The notes: generated by a model from the sequence alone, not told the origin. A stretch of DNA of 64,000 nucleotides from Lampropedia puyangensis (GCF_004833285.1 NZ_STFG01000006.1:108854-172853); one strand, 5' to 3'. Positions 29,093 through 38,890 are shown, counted from the stretch's first letter. Made by a program: numbers and translations.

Positions 29093-31381
29093 TTAAAAAC
29101 TGGCCTTGATACCAGCGAACAATTCGCGCCCCGGCATCGAAGTTCCACAGCCACCATTTTGGAAACGGCTATCTGCAATACAGTTCGCGCCTTGGTCAAT
29201 GGCAATGAAGATTGGGTGCTGGTTTTTGTCAAACAGGTTATTGACTCCTGCAAACAACTCCACGCCTTTATTCAAGCGGTAACTGCCACGCAAGTTCCAA
29301 ACGGTAAACGCCCCTTTGCGGTGAATGAATGTGCTGCTGCTTTCGCCCTGCGGAATCAAGAGCGCCTCTTCGGTGTCATACCACATCGGTCCTCGCAACA
29401 AAGCCGCCAACTGCACATTCCACGCGCCAGTTTTGCCTTCCGTTCCTTGGCCATACCGCACACCACTGGAGACCTCATAACGGTACATGCGCTGCACTTT
29501 GTTGGTGTTCACGGCAGCCGAGGCACCTTTGTCTTTCATCTCAAAATGGTAGTACGCATTTCCAAAAAGACTGACGTTAGGCGCCGAAGCCTGCCACCCC
29601 AAAGCCTGCTTCAAACCCAGCTGGGCATTGAGCTCCAGCCCCCGCGCGACGATATCTGCACTGTTGTTGCCATAGTCAGAGGTGTTCGTGTTCGGCCCAC
29701 GTGAAATGGTGATGATGCGATCCGAAATGGTGTTCTGAAACAACGCGCCATCCAAGCGCCAATCGGCACGCTGCCAGGTTGCTCCCACTTCAATCTGGCG
29801 ACTGCGTTCAGGCTTGAGACTCGCATTTCCAAACGTTCTGCCTCCGCCAACGGCCGTGAAGTCAGCGGCCAACTCTGTTGCAGTTGGGGCGCGAAAACCG
29901 GTTGAAGCCGTGGCACGTACATTCACATCTTCCGTCGCTTTGAACACCGCACCAATCGACCATGTCTGAGCATCATAGGAGCGGCTCGAAGCTTGTTGCA
30001 ACGCGAGGTTCGGAGTGGGGTCAAAGTGGGTCTTGCCCCAAGTTTTGCGTAAGCCCGCGCGCAACGTCAAACGGTCATCCAAGAGGTTGTGCGCATCTTC
30101 AAAATACAAGGCATGCACCCGTTCAGTTTGGTTGTTGTCGTAGGGTGCAACCTGCCCAGTCGGCCCGCCGGGCAATGCTTCGCGCTCACGTTCGGAACGC
30201 AGCTTACTGCGCTCCCAATCCAGACCGAGCAACAAATGGTTGTTGTCGCTGAGTTCAAAGCGTGGCTGCAAACGCACGCCCGTCGCATCGAGTTGGCGGT
30301 GGTTGTAATCGCGTTTGGTGCCTGGGACTGCGCTTGTACCAGAGCGCACAACAGGAGAAGCCCAATTGAATTCGTCAATATCGGTCACACGATAGGCGTG
30401 CACCATCCAACTGGCCTGGCCGCTTTGAGTTTGCCCTTCGTAAACCGCATCGAGAGACCGGTTTGAGCGATTGTCTTTGCTGATTTCATTCGCACCAGAA
30501 CCTCGAAAGCCTGCATTGAAAATACCATCAGTGCGCACATTCAGATCAATGCGGTGCTCGTTATTGAGCTGCAAGCCCAACGCCCCGGCAACACCCCGGC
30601 GTTCCCAACTGGTGTTGCTCATGTGCGAGCCATAGCCAGACTCATAACTGTCACGCCCGCCAGCATTCACCCCTAAGTACCAATCCAACCGGTCATTGGT
30701 GCCACCAGTTTGCGCCTGCGCTTGGTACAAGCCCCAAGAGCCACCACGCAACTGCACATGGTTGCCTTGTGCGTTGTAGCCGCGCTTCATAATGATGTTG
30801 ATCACCCCACCCATGTTCTGGCTGCCATACACCACCGAAGATGGGCCACGCACAATCTCAATGCGATCCACATCTGAAGGGCTGAGTTTGGAGATATTGG
30901 CCGTGCCCGCACGGCGGCCATTGACCAGCACCAGCACTTGGCTGCGAAAGTCCCGGCCTTGCCCATCAGTCGCAGCTCCACGCAAATTGATTGAAGTTTG
31001 CGCAGCCGTCCATTCACTGAAAAAACCCACTGCATTCTCTGCCAACAAGTCGGTGATGGACTGCGCGCTGGAGCGCTCAATACTGGCGCGATCAATCACC
31101 TGAGTGGTCGCGGCAATTCTGCTGCGCTCCTCTGGGCGAGATGTAGCTGTCACAAAAATTTCGTGCAGGTCTTGATCCGCGTCAATCTTGTTTGCTGCTG
31201 AACTGGTTTGAACACCCGTTTGTGCAGTTGCCGCAGTGGCGAGCATTGCCATTGCTCCCCATAACCATGCGCCGCCAACACGTGCGTGCGCAGCAAAAGT
31301 GCCCGCACCCGATGTCGACGGCATGGCCTGATGTGCACGGCACAGTTTGGCCGTGTCAGATTTGAAAAAACGATCCAACAC
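29093..31381 (-). CDS. btuB: TonB-dependent outer-membrane receptor, BtuB-like
   Basis: A 762-residue TonB-dependent receptor. The plug domain is near residues 75-210 (DLHEIFVTATSRPEERSR as the TonB-box region, IEIVRGPSSVVYGSQNMGGV, INIIMKRG). The beta-barrel continues to a C-terminal phenylalanine (GIKASF). A GAGGAG ribosome site stands 6 bases before a GTG start. The leader is unusually long, with a hydrophobic stretch near residues 38-53. It is the first gene after the cobalamin riboswitch, which strongly suggests vitamin B12 or another corrinoid as ligand, though the length is greater than E. coli BtuB (about 600). Confidence 0.9.
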   Translation of the reverse strand: MLDRFFKSDTAKLCRAHQAMPSTSGAGTFAAHARVGGAWLWGAMAMLATAATAQTGVQTSSAANKIDADQDLHEIFVTATSRPEERSRIAATTQVIDRASIERSSAQSITDLLAENAVGFFSEWTAAQTSINLRGAATDGQGRDFRSQVLVLVNGRRAGTANISKLSPSDVDRIEIVRGPSSVVYGSQNMGGVINIIMKRGYNAQGNHVQLRGGSWGLYQAQAQTGGTNDRLDWYLGVNAGGRDSYESGYGSHMSNTSWERRGVAGALGLQLNNEHRIDLNVRTDGIFNAGFRGSGANEISKDNRSNRSLDAVYEGQTQSGQASWMVHAYRVTDIDEFNWASPVVRSGTSAVPGTKRDYNHRQLDATGVRLQPRFELSDNNHLLLGLDWERSKLRSEREREALPGGPTGQVAPYDNNQTERVHALYFEDAHNLLDDRLTLRAGLRKTWGKTHFDPTPNLALQQASSRSYDAQTWSIGAVFKATEDVNVRATASTGFRAPTATELAADFTAVGGGRTFGNASLKPERSRQIEVGATWQRADWRLDGALFQNTISDRIITISRGPNTNTSDYGNNSADIVARGLELNAQLGLKQALGWQASAPNVSLFGNAYYHFEMKDKGASAAVNTNKVQRMYRYEVSSGVRYGQGTEGKTGAWNVQLAALLRGPMWYDTEEALLIPQGESSSTFIHRKGAFTVWNLRGSYRLNKGVELFAGVNNLFDKNQHPIFIAIDQGANCIADSRFQNGGCGTSMPGRELFAGIKASF

Positions 31382-31469
31382 AAATCACTCCTCAAGCCGC
31401 GCAGCCCCCGCACGGCAAACACAATGGGGCCGCAGTTTCCGTGTCATCGAAAGCCTGCGGCAATGAAGT

Positions 31470-31732
31470 GCGAATCACCGGCCGGTATCCGGGCTTGTTC
31501 AGGGGGCTTTTGGCATCGCCTTACGGCATATCAAAAGCCCAACAACCAACCTGCCTTCCCATGAACACAATTCACAGTGGCCAAGCGATAAGAAAAGAGT
31601 CGCTTGAGAAGGTTTGCAAGAACTTACCGTTGCGGGGGCAGCACAGGCCTGAAGCAGCAACGCCGCTCGCACCTGTTTCCCGTTTAACCTGATTCAAGCC
31701 TGCACAGGGCAGCGCTAATTCAGGCACCTTGA
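31470..31732 (-). ncRNA. Cobalamin (AdoCbl-type) riboswitch
   Basis: Reading the minus strand, the conserved parts appear in order: AACGGGAAACAGGTGCGAG near 31685-31665, GCTGCCCCCGCAACGGTAAG near 31645-31625, GGCCACTGTG near 31580, and AGCCCGGATACCGGCCGGT near 31500-31480. These are the hallmark boxes of the cobalamin riboswitch, with correct spacing, about 90 bp before the receptor start. High cobalamin is expected to shut off the operon. Ends are approximate. Confidence 0.93.
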
Positions 31733-31860
31733 TTCTGATGAAGTTTGCACGGCGAGCATGAACACGGCCCACAAGTTGAGCTTCTTCGCCACCAGTTGCA
31801 AAAAACCACGGCGATTATAGAGTTTTTACATTCACTCCCGGCTGCACGCGTGTCGCCTAG

Positions 31861-32021
31861 GGAAGGTCTGCAAAATCCTCGTTACAGGAATGAGTGAGGT
31901 ATCCGGATGAGCCGCAAGGCGTCTTTTGAAGGCCATAGCCGCAGCTATGGACGAAAAAGACAACGCAGCGGATCGCTTTAGACCGCGCTCAGACCACAAC
32001 AGGGGGTTTTACAGACCTTTC
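31861..32021. mobile_element. 161-bp miniature element, copy 1 (IS5-like ends)
   Basis: A 161-bp sequence with inverted ends: left GGAAGGTCTGCAAAA, right the complement of GAAAGGTCTGTAAAA. It is flanked by CTAG on both sides (31857-31860 and 32022-32025), fitting the 4-bp YTAR target duplication of the IS5 group. It has no coding capacity. A second copy of exactly the same length lies at 58749-58909. A 7-bp hairpin (CCATAGC/GCTATGG) sits near the middle. It lies between the cobalamin riboswitch region and the end of kup. Confidence 0.8.
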
Positions 32022-32133
32022 CTAGAGCAGCGCATACAGAACGAGAACGCAAAAAAATCGTACACGCGCATTGTGTAATGGCCTTGCCATTTGCCTAGTG
32101 TGTGGCAATAACAGCCCACACAAAAGTCTTCAT

Positions 32134-34056
32134 TTAAATACGCACCTGCGTTCCAATTTCAACGATGGCATTGGCTGGCAATCTGAAAAAACTGGCCACA
32201 TTGCTGGCATTGCGATTCATGTATGCAAATAGGTTGCTGCACAAACGCTGCCACGCCGATGAGTGCGCCGCAGCGACCACATTGTCCCGGCTCAAAAAGT
32301 ACGTCGTCTCGAACAAAGACACGGTCAGACCATGCGAGTAAGCCAGCTCCAATGCCTGCGGTACGTCGGGGCGGTTCATAAACCCGAAATTCAAAACGAT
32401 GCGCCAAAAACCATGCCCCAAAGGTTGCACTTCAATACGGCGCTGCATTGGCACCCAAGGCACATCATGGAACACAACATTCAGCACAACATTGCGCTCA
32501 TGCAACACACTGTTGTGCTTCATGTTGTGCAGCAGCGCATGCGGGACAGTGGTGGCATCTGCAACTGGATACACCGCCGTGCGGGGGCAGCGGTAATAGT
32601 GTTGCGGGTCAATGCGCTCGACAAATTGTTCTAAATCCACACCTTCTTGATGGATGCGACTGACCAATTGATGACGCCCTTGCGCCCAAACCCGCATTAA
32701 GAAGAACAAACCACAGGCCAAGGCCAAAGGGAACCAGCCACCGTCAAAAAACTTGATCAGGCATCCCAACACCAATACGGCATCAACCAACACGAGCGGG
32801 GTACAAACCAACCACGCCATCCACACTGGCCATTGCCACTGTTCACGCATGACAAAATACAACAGCACGCTGGTGATCAGCATGGTCATGGTCACCGCAA
32901 TGCCATAGGCACTGGCCAAAGCTGACGAAGAACCAAACCCCACCATAGCAGCCATTACCCCTGCCATCAGCATCCAGTTAATGGCCGCAATATAGATCTG
33001 GCCCGACTCTTTGGCTGATGTGTAGGTAATGCGCATACGTGGCAAATACCCCAGTTGCATGGCCTGCTTGGTAATGGAGTAGGCACCAGAAATCACAGCC
33101 TGCGACGCGATGATGGCAGCCATCGTAGCCAACAGCAATACAGGAATGACCATGTAACTTGGAAACAGCCGATAAAAAGGGTTCTCAATGGCACTGACAT
33201 CGCGCAGCAACAGCGCGCCCTGCCCCAGGTAGTTCAAAGCCAGCGCAGGAAAAACCAAAGACATCCAAGCCCACTGAATGGGGCGTCGCCCGAAATGGCC
33301 TAAATCAGCATACAAGGCCTCGGCACCGGTCAAAGCCAACACAATGGCCCCAACCACGAAAAACAGAGCCCAGCCTCGATGCATTAAAAATGAAATGGCA
33401 TGCGCAGGATTCAATGCCTCCAAAATACTGGGGGCACTGGCTATATTGACCACCCCCACAATGGCCAAAACGCCAAACCACAGCGCAATCAATGGGCCAA
33501 AATAGCGCCCAACGGTGCCAGTGCCCAAACGCTGCACGAAAAACAACACCGCAATCACCAGCACAGACACTGGCACAACGTATTGCCCCAGTGAAGGTGC
33601 AACAAGCCCCAGCCCTTCAACAGCACCGAGCACCGATATGGCTGGTGTGATCACGCCATCGCCATAAAAAAACGTAGCGCCCAATACCCCTGCCAACAAT
33701 AAAATTTTGCCTGAACGCCCATTTTTTTTGGCCCCCATGGCAGCCAAAGCCGCCAATGCAAGGCTACCGCCTTCTCCATTGTTATCAGCGCGCAATACCA
33801 ATACAACATATTTGAGCGTGACCACCAAAATCAGCGCCCAAATGATCACTGAAATCGCACCGATCAGATTGGCATGGTTTAGGGCCACACCATCGTGCGG
33901 ATCAAAAATTTCTTTGACCGTATACAAAGGGCTGGTGCCAATGTCCCCGTACACCACGCCAATGGCGCCCAACATCAACGCGCGCATACTCTGGGACGCA
34001 GCTTCAACTGAAGACGCCTGGCCTGTAACAGAAGACTGCAATTCGTTCTTTTGCAT
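32134..34056 (-). CDS. kup: Low-affinity potassium transporter Kup
   Basis: A 640-residue potassium uptake protein of the KUP/HAK family. Twelve hydrophobic helices fill residues 20-450, and a soluble C-terminal domain follows. The signature [21 protein letters not shown] lies near the N-terminus, then DNNGEGG, and [18 protein letters not shown]. coli Kup is 622 residues, so length is normal. I chose the ATG at 34056, closer to family length; an ATG at 34089 adds 11 residues. Neither has a good ribosome site. Its neighbours upstream, on the same strand, are a KdpE/KdpD-like pair, which suggests control by potassium or turgor. Confidence 0.95.
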   Translation of the reverse strand: MQKNELQSSVTGQASSVEAASQSMRALMLGAIGVVYGDIGTSPLYTVKEIFDPHDGVALNHANLIGAISVIIWALILVVTLKYVVLVLRADNNGEGGSLALAALAAMGAKKNGRSGKILLLAGVLGATFFYGDGVITPAISVLGAVEGLGLVAPSLGQYVVPVSVLVIAVLFFVQRLGTGTVGRYFGPLIALWFGVLAIVGVVNIASAPSILEALNPAHAISFLMHRGWALFFVVGAIVLALTGAEALYADLGHFGRRPIQWAWMSLVFPALALNYLGQGALLLRDVSAIENPFYRLFPSYMVIPVLLLATMAAIIASQAVISGAYSITKQAMQLGYLPRMRITYTSAKESGQIYIAAINWMLMAGVMAAMVGFGSSSALASAYGIAVTMTMLITSVLLYFVMREQWQWPVWMAWLVCTPLVLVDAVLVLGCLIKFFDGGWFPLALACGLFFLMRVWAQGRHQLVSRIHQEGVDLEQFVERIDPQHYYRCPRTAVYPVADATTVPHALLHNMKHNSVLHERNVVLNVVFHDVPWVPMQRRIEVQPLGHGFWRIVLNFGFMNRPDVPQALELAYSHGLTVSLFETTYFLSRDNVVAAAHSSAWQRLCSNLFAYMNRNASNVASFFRLPANAIVEIGTQVRI

Positions 34057-34155
34057 AGCAATGCACAGTAATGAAAACGGTGCAAGCATCTCACTTCGGG
34101 CATTAGGAAATTGTTAGGATCCAGGCGCTAAAAAAGCAAGCGCAAAGAACGCGCC

Positions 34156-34881
34156 CTATGGGTGATGGGCGCCTTCTCCATCATCACCCTCAACCAAGCG
34201 GTATCCCACTCCAGACTCGGTCAGCAGCATTGCTGGGTCAGCCGGTGTTGTCTCCAGTTTGGCCCTGAGTTGCCCCATGAACAAGCGCAAATAATGCGTA
34301 TGTTCCGTAAACTCACTGCCCCAAACATCAGCCAACAATTGGCGCTGCGTAACCACCTTCCCTGCCGAGCGCACTAAACGCGCGAGAAGCCCATACTCCT
34401 TGGGCGTAAGGTGAACGGCACTACCCGCTTTGGTCACCTGGCGCGCTTGCAAGTCCACCACCACATCGCCGTAGCGATAACGCAGCGTCACTGGCTGCAA
34501 CGCCACCCCATGGTGGCGCATAGAAACCCGCATACGCGCCAATAATTCTTTAAAACTGAATGGTTTGACCAAATAGTCATCTGCCCCAGCATCGAGCAAG
34601 CGTACTTTCTGGTGCTCCAGATGCCGTGCCGACAAAATAATCACCGGAGTGGTTCTGCGTGCCCGAATCTCGGCCAGCAGCATCTCTCCCTCTCCATCAG
34701 GCAGGCCAAGATCGAGTAGAACAATATCAATCCCGCCATCTGCACCTGTGTGCTGAAACACAGCACGCGCATCAGCCAGACTGGCGCATGCATGCACCGT
34801 AAAGCCTTCCAGCAGTAGCAAATCGCGCAACGTTACGCGCAACTCACGCTCATCCTCTACCAGCAATACCACCAAGCCCAT
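34156..34881 (-). CDS. kdpE: KdpE-family response regulator
   Basis: A 241-residue OmpR/PhoB-type regulator. The receiver domain has the acidic pair at E9-D10, phosphoacceptor D57 (VLLDLGLPDGEG), and the conserved lysine in DYLVKPFSFKELLAR. The winged helix (about 140-235) has HLTPKEYGLLARLV and SEFTEHTHYLRLFMGQLR, close to KdpE. The AGGAGG site before the ATG at 34881 fixes the start. It follows the sensor gene with a 10-bp gap. No kdpFABC genes are in the window; kup lies just downstream, making it a candidate target. Confidence 0.92.
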   Translation of the reverse strand: MGLVVLLVEDERELRVTLRDLLLLEGFTVHACASLADARAVFQHTGADGGIDIVLLDLGLPDGEGEMLLAEIRARRTTPVIILSARHLEHQKVRLLDAGADDYLVKPFSFKELLARMRVSMRHHGVALQPVTLRYRYGDVVVDLQARQVTKAGSAVHLTPKEYGLLARLVRSAGKVVTQRQLLADVWGSEFTEHTHYLRLFMGQLRAKLETTPADPAMLLTESGVGYRLVEGDDGEGAHHP

Positions 34882-34891
34882 TACCGTCCTC

Positions 34892-36475
34892 CTAGACCGA
34901 TGCTGGAGATGCTTCACACCATCCCGTCGGCTGCACTGCAACAGGCAGGCTCAAACGAAATAAAGCGCCGCCGCCCTGTGCATGCAAGTAATCCAAAGCG
35001 CCGTGGTGCACCTGCGCAATTGCCTTGCACAGAGCCAGCCCCATGCCCGTGCCTCTTGGCATCGCTTGTTGCGCTGGGCCTACATGGCGTTGGAATGGCT
35101 GAAAAAGCAAGGGCGCGTATGCAGGATCAATGCCGGGGCCATGGTCGCGAACATCAAAAATCAGCCTCTCCTTGGCCTGATATACAGCAATCTCCACAGG
35201 CGCATGCACGTCACCATACTTCAGAGCATTGTCAATCAGGTTATCCAAAAGCTGCACGATCAAAGTCGCATCACAGCGCAGCAAGGGCAAGCACGGGTGC
35301 ACATCAAGTCGTAAATGCGCATCTGGGTGGCGCTGGCGCATTCTTCTGACCACGGCGCCCACCATCTCCTCAGGGCTCTCCCAATCCAGAGGAATATCAG
35401 CCATCAAAGTCTCCAACCGCGCCAACTGCAACGTGTTGTCTGCAATTCTTGTCAGTTGCAAGGTCTCGTCTGCAATGGTCTGCGCCAGCCCGCGCGTGCG
35501 CTCGGCCACCGGGTTTGAAGAAAGCTGCAATAACGCTTCGGCAGCATTGGCAATCGTGGCCAATGGTGTGCGGTAATCGTGCGCAATGGCCTCCAGCAAA
35601 GTATTGCGCAGCGCTTGTGCCTGAACTTGCTCACTGGCATGTTGTGCCTGCTGCTCTGAAGACCAACGGTCCAGATAGCTCCCTAATTGATTGCAAAGAA
35701 GCTCCACATGCTCAAGCACAAGAGAATGAAGCACAGCCTCTTCAAATGGCTCAACCAACACACTGCCCCAAGCACGATGCGCCCCCAACACAGGAAGGTA
35801 GTAGTAAGGCTGCTCCTCATAACGCCCGGTGCCGGGTCCAAAGGACTGACCTTCATCCAGTGCCGACTGCAACCCCTCTTGATGGCGTCTGTCACACGGC
35901 CCCAAAATCAACCGATTGCCAGATGCGAGGGGGCTATTAGGCTGTGACGCTATCGTATCCAACAACAAAGCCACGCGACGCACCCCTGCCAAGGATTCAA
36001 TAGCACGCAGAAGCCCATGGCCTGCCGCCTCAACAGAGGCTGATTCCCGCAATTGGTCAGCAAACACGCGCAAGGACTCGGCACGTTCTGCATGGGCCTG
36101 CGTCATCAGCAAAGCCTCTTGCAGCTTGGCCACCAGTGCTGAAATGATCCACGCCACCACCAACATGGCCAGCAACAACAATGCATCGTGGTGCACATTC
36201 ACCACCCAGGTTCCACGCGGCGGAACAAAAGACACATCAAACAAAAACACCGCAAGCGCACTAGCCAGCAAAGTCCACCACAACCCCAGAGTCAACGCAC
36301 TCAGCGCACAGGCTAAAAGCAAAATCACCGCTTCCGTAGCCAACTCCAACTTCGGGTCAAGCACCAACAGCGCCGCCCAGGTCACAGCCCAAACCACGAG
36401 CCCACCAACCCACCTGTGCTCGAACCATTGAAACGCAAGTTGGATAGGGGGCTGCTTTGTCTTTGTATTAGACAT
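34892..36475 (-). CDS. kdpD: KdpD-like sensor kinase lacking the N-terminal KdpD domain
   Basis: A 527-residue histidine kinase matching only the C-terminal part of KdpD, which is about 890 residues in E. coli. The four short membrane helices typical of KdpD lie at 20-115 (GLWWTLLASALAVFLFDV; VPPRGTW). A GAF-like region covers about 140-270, the phosphorylated H299 sits in AIAHDYRTPL, and an ATPase domain has LLDNLIDNALKYG, DHGPGID and GTGMGLALCKAI. The cytoplasmic KdpD and universal-stress domains are missing. The GGAAGG site fixes the ATG at 36475. Probable signal: potassium limitation or salt (inference). Confidence 0.9.
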   Translation of the reverse strand: MSNTKTKQPPIQLAFQWFEHRWVGGLVVWAVTWAALLVLDPKLELATEAVILLLACALSALTLGLWWTLLASALAVFLFDVSFVPPRGTWVVNVHHDALLLLAMLVVAWIISALVAKLQEALLMTQAHAERAESLRVFADQLRESASVEAAGHGLLRAIESLAGVRRVALLLDTIASQPNSPLASGNRLILGPCDRRHQEGLQSALDEGQSFGPGTGRYEEQPYYYLPVLGAHRAWGSVLVEPFEEAVLHSLVLEHVELLCNQLGSYLDRWSSEQQAQHASEQVQAQALRNTLLEAIAHDYRTPLATIANAAEALLQLSSNPVAERTRGLAQTIADETLQLTRIADNTLQLARLETLMADIPLDWESPEEMVGAVVRRMRQRHPDAHLRLDVHPCLPLLRCDATLIVQLLDNLIDNALKYGDVHAPVEIAVYQAKERLIFDVRDHGPGIDPAYAPLLFQPFQRHVGPAQQAMPRGTGMGLALCKAIAQVHHGALDYLHAQGGGALFRLSLPVAVQPTGWCEASPASV

Positions 36476-36565
36476 ATCGATTCCTTCCCTCATCAGGCTC
36501 GAGGAAAAATCATCACAAAAAGTAACTCAAGGGCAAGTAGAATGCCGTAAAAATACTATGAGGGA

Positions 36566-36586
36566 TGTACGAGACTGCCTCGTGCA
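36566..36586. promoter_or_regulatory. Inverted repeat upstream of the aryl polyene operon
   Basis: TGTACGAG and CTCGTGCA (7 of 8 pairs) flank ACTGC in the divergent region between the sensor kinase gene and the first pigment gene. It could be an operator for either direction. No regulator gene of the pigment cluster is visible, so the binding protein is unknown. Confidence 0.35.
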
Positions 36587-36740
36587 AACAAAAACAACCA
36601 CTATGCCAAAAGTCGGACAGGGTCAGTACAGCCTTCATAATTGTTGCGCTTTCGATTTTTCACATTAAAAAGCAAAGCGTTATTGATTCAGGGCCTGTAA
36701 ACAGTGGCTCATTTGTTTCATTTGTTTGTTATCTACCGAC

Positions 36741-37505
36741 ATGTCCTTATCTATTGCTGTTGTTGAGTGGGCAGCATATGCACAATCATTAATAAGCCAT
36801 GAGGATTGGCTCAATTGGAGTCGCGCAGGTACGCCATCACTGGCGCCACTTGAAGAGGCTCCGCCTCTGACACGCATGAATGCCATGCTGCGCAGACGAG
36901 CCAGCCTCACTGGGCGTTTGGCATGTGAGACAGCCTACGGTGCATTGCATACGCAAGCTCCTCACCCATGGAACGAAGACTGCGCAATGGTATTTGCTAC
37001 GCGCTATGGTGATGCCCAGAAATCCTTGGCTTTGCTCTCAGATCTAGTGGTTGGCAATCCGCTGTCCCCGACGGGCTTTGGATTAGCAGTACACAACGCC
37101 GCTGGTGCGCTCTTTGCCATGGCTCAAACCTATAGAAACAACATGACCGTGGTTACCGCCGGAATCGAGACCACCAAAGCAGCATTTATAGAAAGCCTTG
37201 GACTTTTGGCGGCAGGAGCACCAGAGGTCTTGCTTGTCAGTTACGACTTACCTTTGCCACATCCGTACCAGTCATTCAACTCCACGCCTGGCCATGCGTG
37301 GGCCATGCGCATTAAGCTCCCCCCAAAAAAGCAGAAGGACGCCCTCGCCATTCGTTTTCTAAAAACAGAGCGTGCACACAGATCGCACAGCATCACAACG
37401 CCCTCAGTACAGCAAGCCACCCCCAGCATAGAGGTATTGCGGCAATGGCTGGATTGTCAGACTTTGCGTTCGGAAATCAACGTGCAAAAAACGCTGTGGA
37501 TTTGA
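36741..37505 (+). CDS. apeC: Beta-ketoacyl synthase-like chain-length factor (ApeC)
   Basis: A 254-residue ketosynthase-like protein of the short Ketoacyl-synt_2 type. It keeps the N-terminal fold (ATRYGDAQKSLALLSDLVVG, NAAGALFAMAQTY, VVTAGIETTKAAF) but has no catalytic cysteine in the usual position and lacks the C-terminal half with its two histidines. In Xenorhabdus the ApeC protein pairs with the full ketosynthase ApeO as a chain-length factor; this gene holds the same first place in the cluster. The ATG at 36741 is preferred to a TTG 15 bases upstream. No clear ribosome site. Confidence 0.85.
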   Translation: MSLSIAVVEWAAYAQSLISHEDWLNWSRAGTPSLAPLEEAPPLTRMNAMLRRRASLTGRLACETAYGALHTQAPHPWNEDCAMVFATRYGDAQKSLALLSDLVVGNPLSPTGFGLAVHNAAGALFAMAQTYRNNMTVVTAGIETTKAAFIESLGLLAAGAPEVLLVSYDLPLPHPYQSFNSTPGHAWAMRIKLPPKKQKDALAIRFLKTERAHRSHSITTPSVQQATPSIEVLRQWLDCQTLRSEINVQKTLWI

Positions 37506-37506
37506 C

Positions 37507-38310
37507 ATGAAACGACTCTTTTCGCTTATCGACATAGGATGGCGATTTTTGGCCACTGTCATCAGCTTCACCGTTTTTGGCTTGGGCGGTCTTGCACTAC
37601 GCTGCATCGCGTTTCCGCTTATGCACTGGTGGTTTCGCGACCAAACCAAAGAAACCATTTTGGCTCGAAAACTCATCAATCGCAGCTTTCGCTTATTCAC
37701 CTGGCTAATGGCAGCCCTTGGCATTTATCGAGTTGAAATACAAGGGGCACACCATCTCAACCGACCTGGCTTGCTGCTATTGGCCAACCATCCGACATTA
37801 ATAGACATCGTTTTTCTCATCTCGCTAACGGAAAGAGCCAATTGCATTGTCAAAAGCAGCTTGCTCACCAACCCTTTCACAAGGGGGCCGCTGCGTGGCG
37901 CAAATTACATCATCAACAATCGTGAAGGAGCGGCACTCCTAGAGGCATGCATTGCATCGATTCAATGCGGCGATCACCTCATCATTTTTCCCGAAGGCAC
38001 CCGCACCCGCCACGGAAGCCATGAATTAGAGCTGCATAGGGGATCTGCGAATATCGCAGTGCGCGCAGGCCACCCCATCACACCAGTACTGATCCATTGC
38101 GACCAACCCTTTCTCACTAAGGGTGCGCCGTGGTGGAAAATACCACCGCAGCGCCCAAACCTTCGCATAGAAATAGGCGAAGATTTAGATACCACGACCA
38201 TCACGCAAGAATGCGCTAACGAGGCCTTGGCTGCGCGCTTTCTGAACCAATACATGAAAAACTATTTTGAAAAGGAAATCATCCATGCCGCAAGCGGCCG
38301 CTCTCATTGA
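37507..38310 (+). CDS. Lysophospholipid acyltransferase (PlsC family), ApeD position
   Basis: A 267-residue membrane-bound acyltransferase of the 1-acyl-glycerol-3-phosphate type. It has two N-terminal hydrophobic segments (residues 12-55), the HX4D motif at H95 (NHPTLID), the acyl acceptor-binding motif FPEGTRTR with E163, and a downstream PVLIHCD strand. In aryl polyene clusters this enzyme is thought to link the pigment acid to a glycerol lipid (established by homology, not proven here). It begins one base after the previous stop and its 3' end overlaps the carrier protein gene by 26 bases. Confidence 0.88.
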   Translation: MKRLFSLIDIGWRFLATVISFTVFGLGGLALRCIAFPLMHWWFRDQTKETILARKLINRSFRLFTWLMAALGIYRVEIQGAHHLNRPGLLLLANHPTLIDIVFLISLTERANCIVKSSLLTNPFTRGPLRGANYIINNREGAALLEACIASIQCGDHLIIFPEGTRTRHGSHELELHRGSANIAVRAGHPITPVLIHCDQPFLTKGAPWWKIPPQRPNLRIEIGEDLDTTTITQECANEALAARFLNQYMKNYFEKEIIHAASGRSH

Positions 38311-38566
38311 GCTTGAACACGAGCTCAAAGAATTAATTATTGAAACTTTGGCACTTGAAGACATTGCACCGAACGACATCATCTCAACCGATGCCTTATT
38401 CAATGAAGGACTCGGTCTGGATTCCATCGATGCATTGGAACTAGGTTTAGCCCTTAAGAGTCGTTACGGCATCTCAGTCTCGTCTGACTCACAGGAAACC
38501 CGCAAGCATTTCCAAAGTGTGCGCGCACTGGCGGAATTCGTCAGCACCTCTCGCTCTCAAGCTTAA
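38285..38566 (+). CDS. apeE: Acyl carrier protein 1 (ApeE position)
   Basis: A 93-residue acyl carrier protein. The phosphopantetheine serine is S47, in LGLDSIDALELG. It would carry the aryl starter or growing chain for the pigment ketosynthases. AAGGAAATC before the ATG at 38285 sets the start; a TTG 18 bases upstream is not needed. It overlaps the acyltransferase gene. Together with the next gene it gives the two-carrier arrangement normal for aryl polyene clusters. No phosphopantetheinyl transferase gene is present in the window. Confidence 0.9.
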   Translation: MPQAAALIELEHELKELIIETLALEDIAPNDIISTDALFNEGLGLDSIDALELGLALKSRYGISVSSDSQETRKHFQSVRALAEFVSTSRSQA

Positions 38567-38587
38567 CTACTCAATAGCATCTCGACC

Positions 38588-38845
38588 ATGACCCATGACG
38601 ACATCTTCAAAACGATCCAACGCATCTTGGTTGACACCTTTGATCTTCCGGAAGAAAAGGTCACGCCCGAGGCCCTATTGCGAGACGACTTGGATCTCGA
38701 CAGTATTGATGCGGTCGATTTGATCGTTCAGCTCAAGCCGCTTGTGGGTGCAAGGTTACAACCGGAGGCATTTAAGTCCGTGCGCACTGTTGGGGATGTG
38801 GTCAATGCACTGCACGCCCTGCAAGCTGACTCCAGCACAAATTAA
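38588..38845 (+). CDS. apeF: Acyl carrier protein 2 (ApeF position)
   Basis: An 85-residue acyl carrier protein, with the phosphopantetheine serine S39 in LDLDSIDAVDLI. It differs clearly from carrier 1 in its middle helix (VQLKPLVGARLQPEAFKSV), in keeping with separate roles for the two carriers. In Xenorhabdus one carrier loads the aryl starter and the other elongates; I cannot assign which does what here. It follows carrier 1 with a 21-bp gap. Confidence 0.9.
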   Translation: MTHDDIFKTIQRILVDTFDLPEEKVTPEALLRDDLDLDSIDAVDLIVQLKPLVGARLQPEAFKSVRTVGDVVNALHALQADSSTN

Positions 38846-38890
38846 GCTGATAGCGAACCAGTTGCCCCATACGCCAGATATTTGTTTCCT

